Shown here: positions 50,460 through 50,921 of the stretch, piece after piece | Layout: the number at the start of each line of letters is the position of its first letter | Numbering within the stretch: position 1 is the stretch's first letter | DNA from: an uncultured Anaerolineae bacterium | Lineage (GTDB): Bacteria > Chloroflexota > Anaerolineae > J036 > Brachytrichaceae | NCBI GenBank assembly: GCA_937927775.1 | Contig: CALBEF010000096.1 | Coordinates: 1 to 50,921, forward strand | Direction of reading: 5' to 3' | DNA: 50,921 bases | The notes under the pieces: model-generated | Told to the model about the DNA's origin: nothing | What the model saw: only the letters and a program-made list of their open reading frames with translations | Database searches by the model: none | Program-made: the position numbers and the translations under genes

Positions 50460-50501
50460 TGTTGACCTGTTCGCTGCTTCGGGCAGCGGGCAACGCCTCG
50501 C

Positions 50502-50921
<420 letters not shown>

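Overview
The window reads as a GC-rich, monoderm-like bacterial chromosome, most probably a member of the Chloroflexota (Anaerolineae-like). This placement is inferred from gene content: a transaldolase/glucose-6-phosphate isomerase fusion, the DUF3090-SCO1664 pair, an LCP cell-wall protein, lipoboxed TPR lytic transglycosylase, and LacI-sensor/kinase/AraC hybrid regulators. There was no database search. No rRNA, tRNA, CRISPR array or intact mobile element was seen.

Layout. 1-620: the 3' end of a transposase next to a decayed class I aldolase. 624-7168 (minus): a pentose-phosphate operon rpiB, tal-pgi, gnd, zwf, then a deoxynucleoside kinase. 7370-13245 (minus): L,D-transpeptidase, thioredoxin lipoprotein, enolase, cysS and a PIN/TRAM membrane protein. 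13485-17997 (plus): DUF3090, SCO1664-like kinase fold, LCP protein, galT, and a MazF-type toxin-antitoxin pair whose toxin is frameshifted. 18076-23592: beta-helix protein (minus), rfbB and RNase Z (plus), DUF255 thioredoxin-fold protein (minus). 23885-27120 (plus): nitroreductase, rnhA, GH32 and GNAT, overlapping or closely spaced. 27523-41625 (plus): a carbohydrate-type regulon with a 1192-residue one-protein signalling chain, a lone receiver, an Rbs-type ABC importer, DUF4380, a UroD-family protein, a desaturase-Rieske (MocD-MocE-like) fusion, a TIM-barrel epimerase and xylose isomerase. 41737-45754: lytic transglycosylase and glnA. 45866-46783 (minus): ilvE. 46903-50420 (plus): a promoter, an M-box magnesium riboswitch with terminator, a double-module ABC permease and an ATPase with an AAA-associated C-terminal domain. 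50502-50921 (minus): the 3' part of leuB.

The strongest discovery leads are: (i) the M-box riboswitch in front of an ABC transporter that has no substrate-binding protein, a candidate magnesium-linked ABC system; (ii) the regulator/transporter/MocDE-like cluster, which may take up and O-demethylate a methylated sugar or inositol; (iii) seven-nucleotide-period repeats that fill gene borders, supply stop codons, and in galT have become coding sequence; (iv) a long perfect hairpin in the glnA leader.

Transcription is largely in directons. Convergent ends carry intrinsic terminators (45795-45821, 50435-50459), and intergenic gaps are short except 27121-27522 and 46784-47268, both described below.
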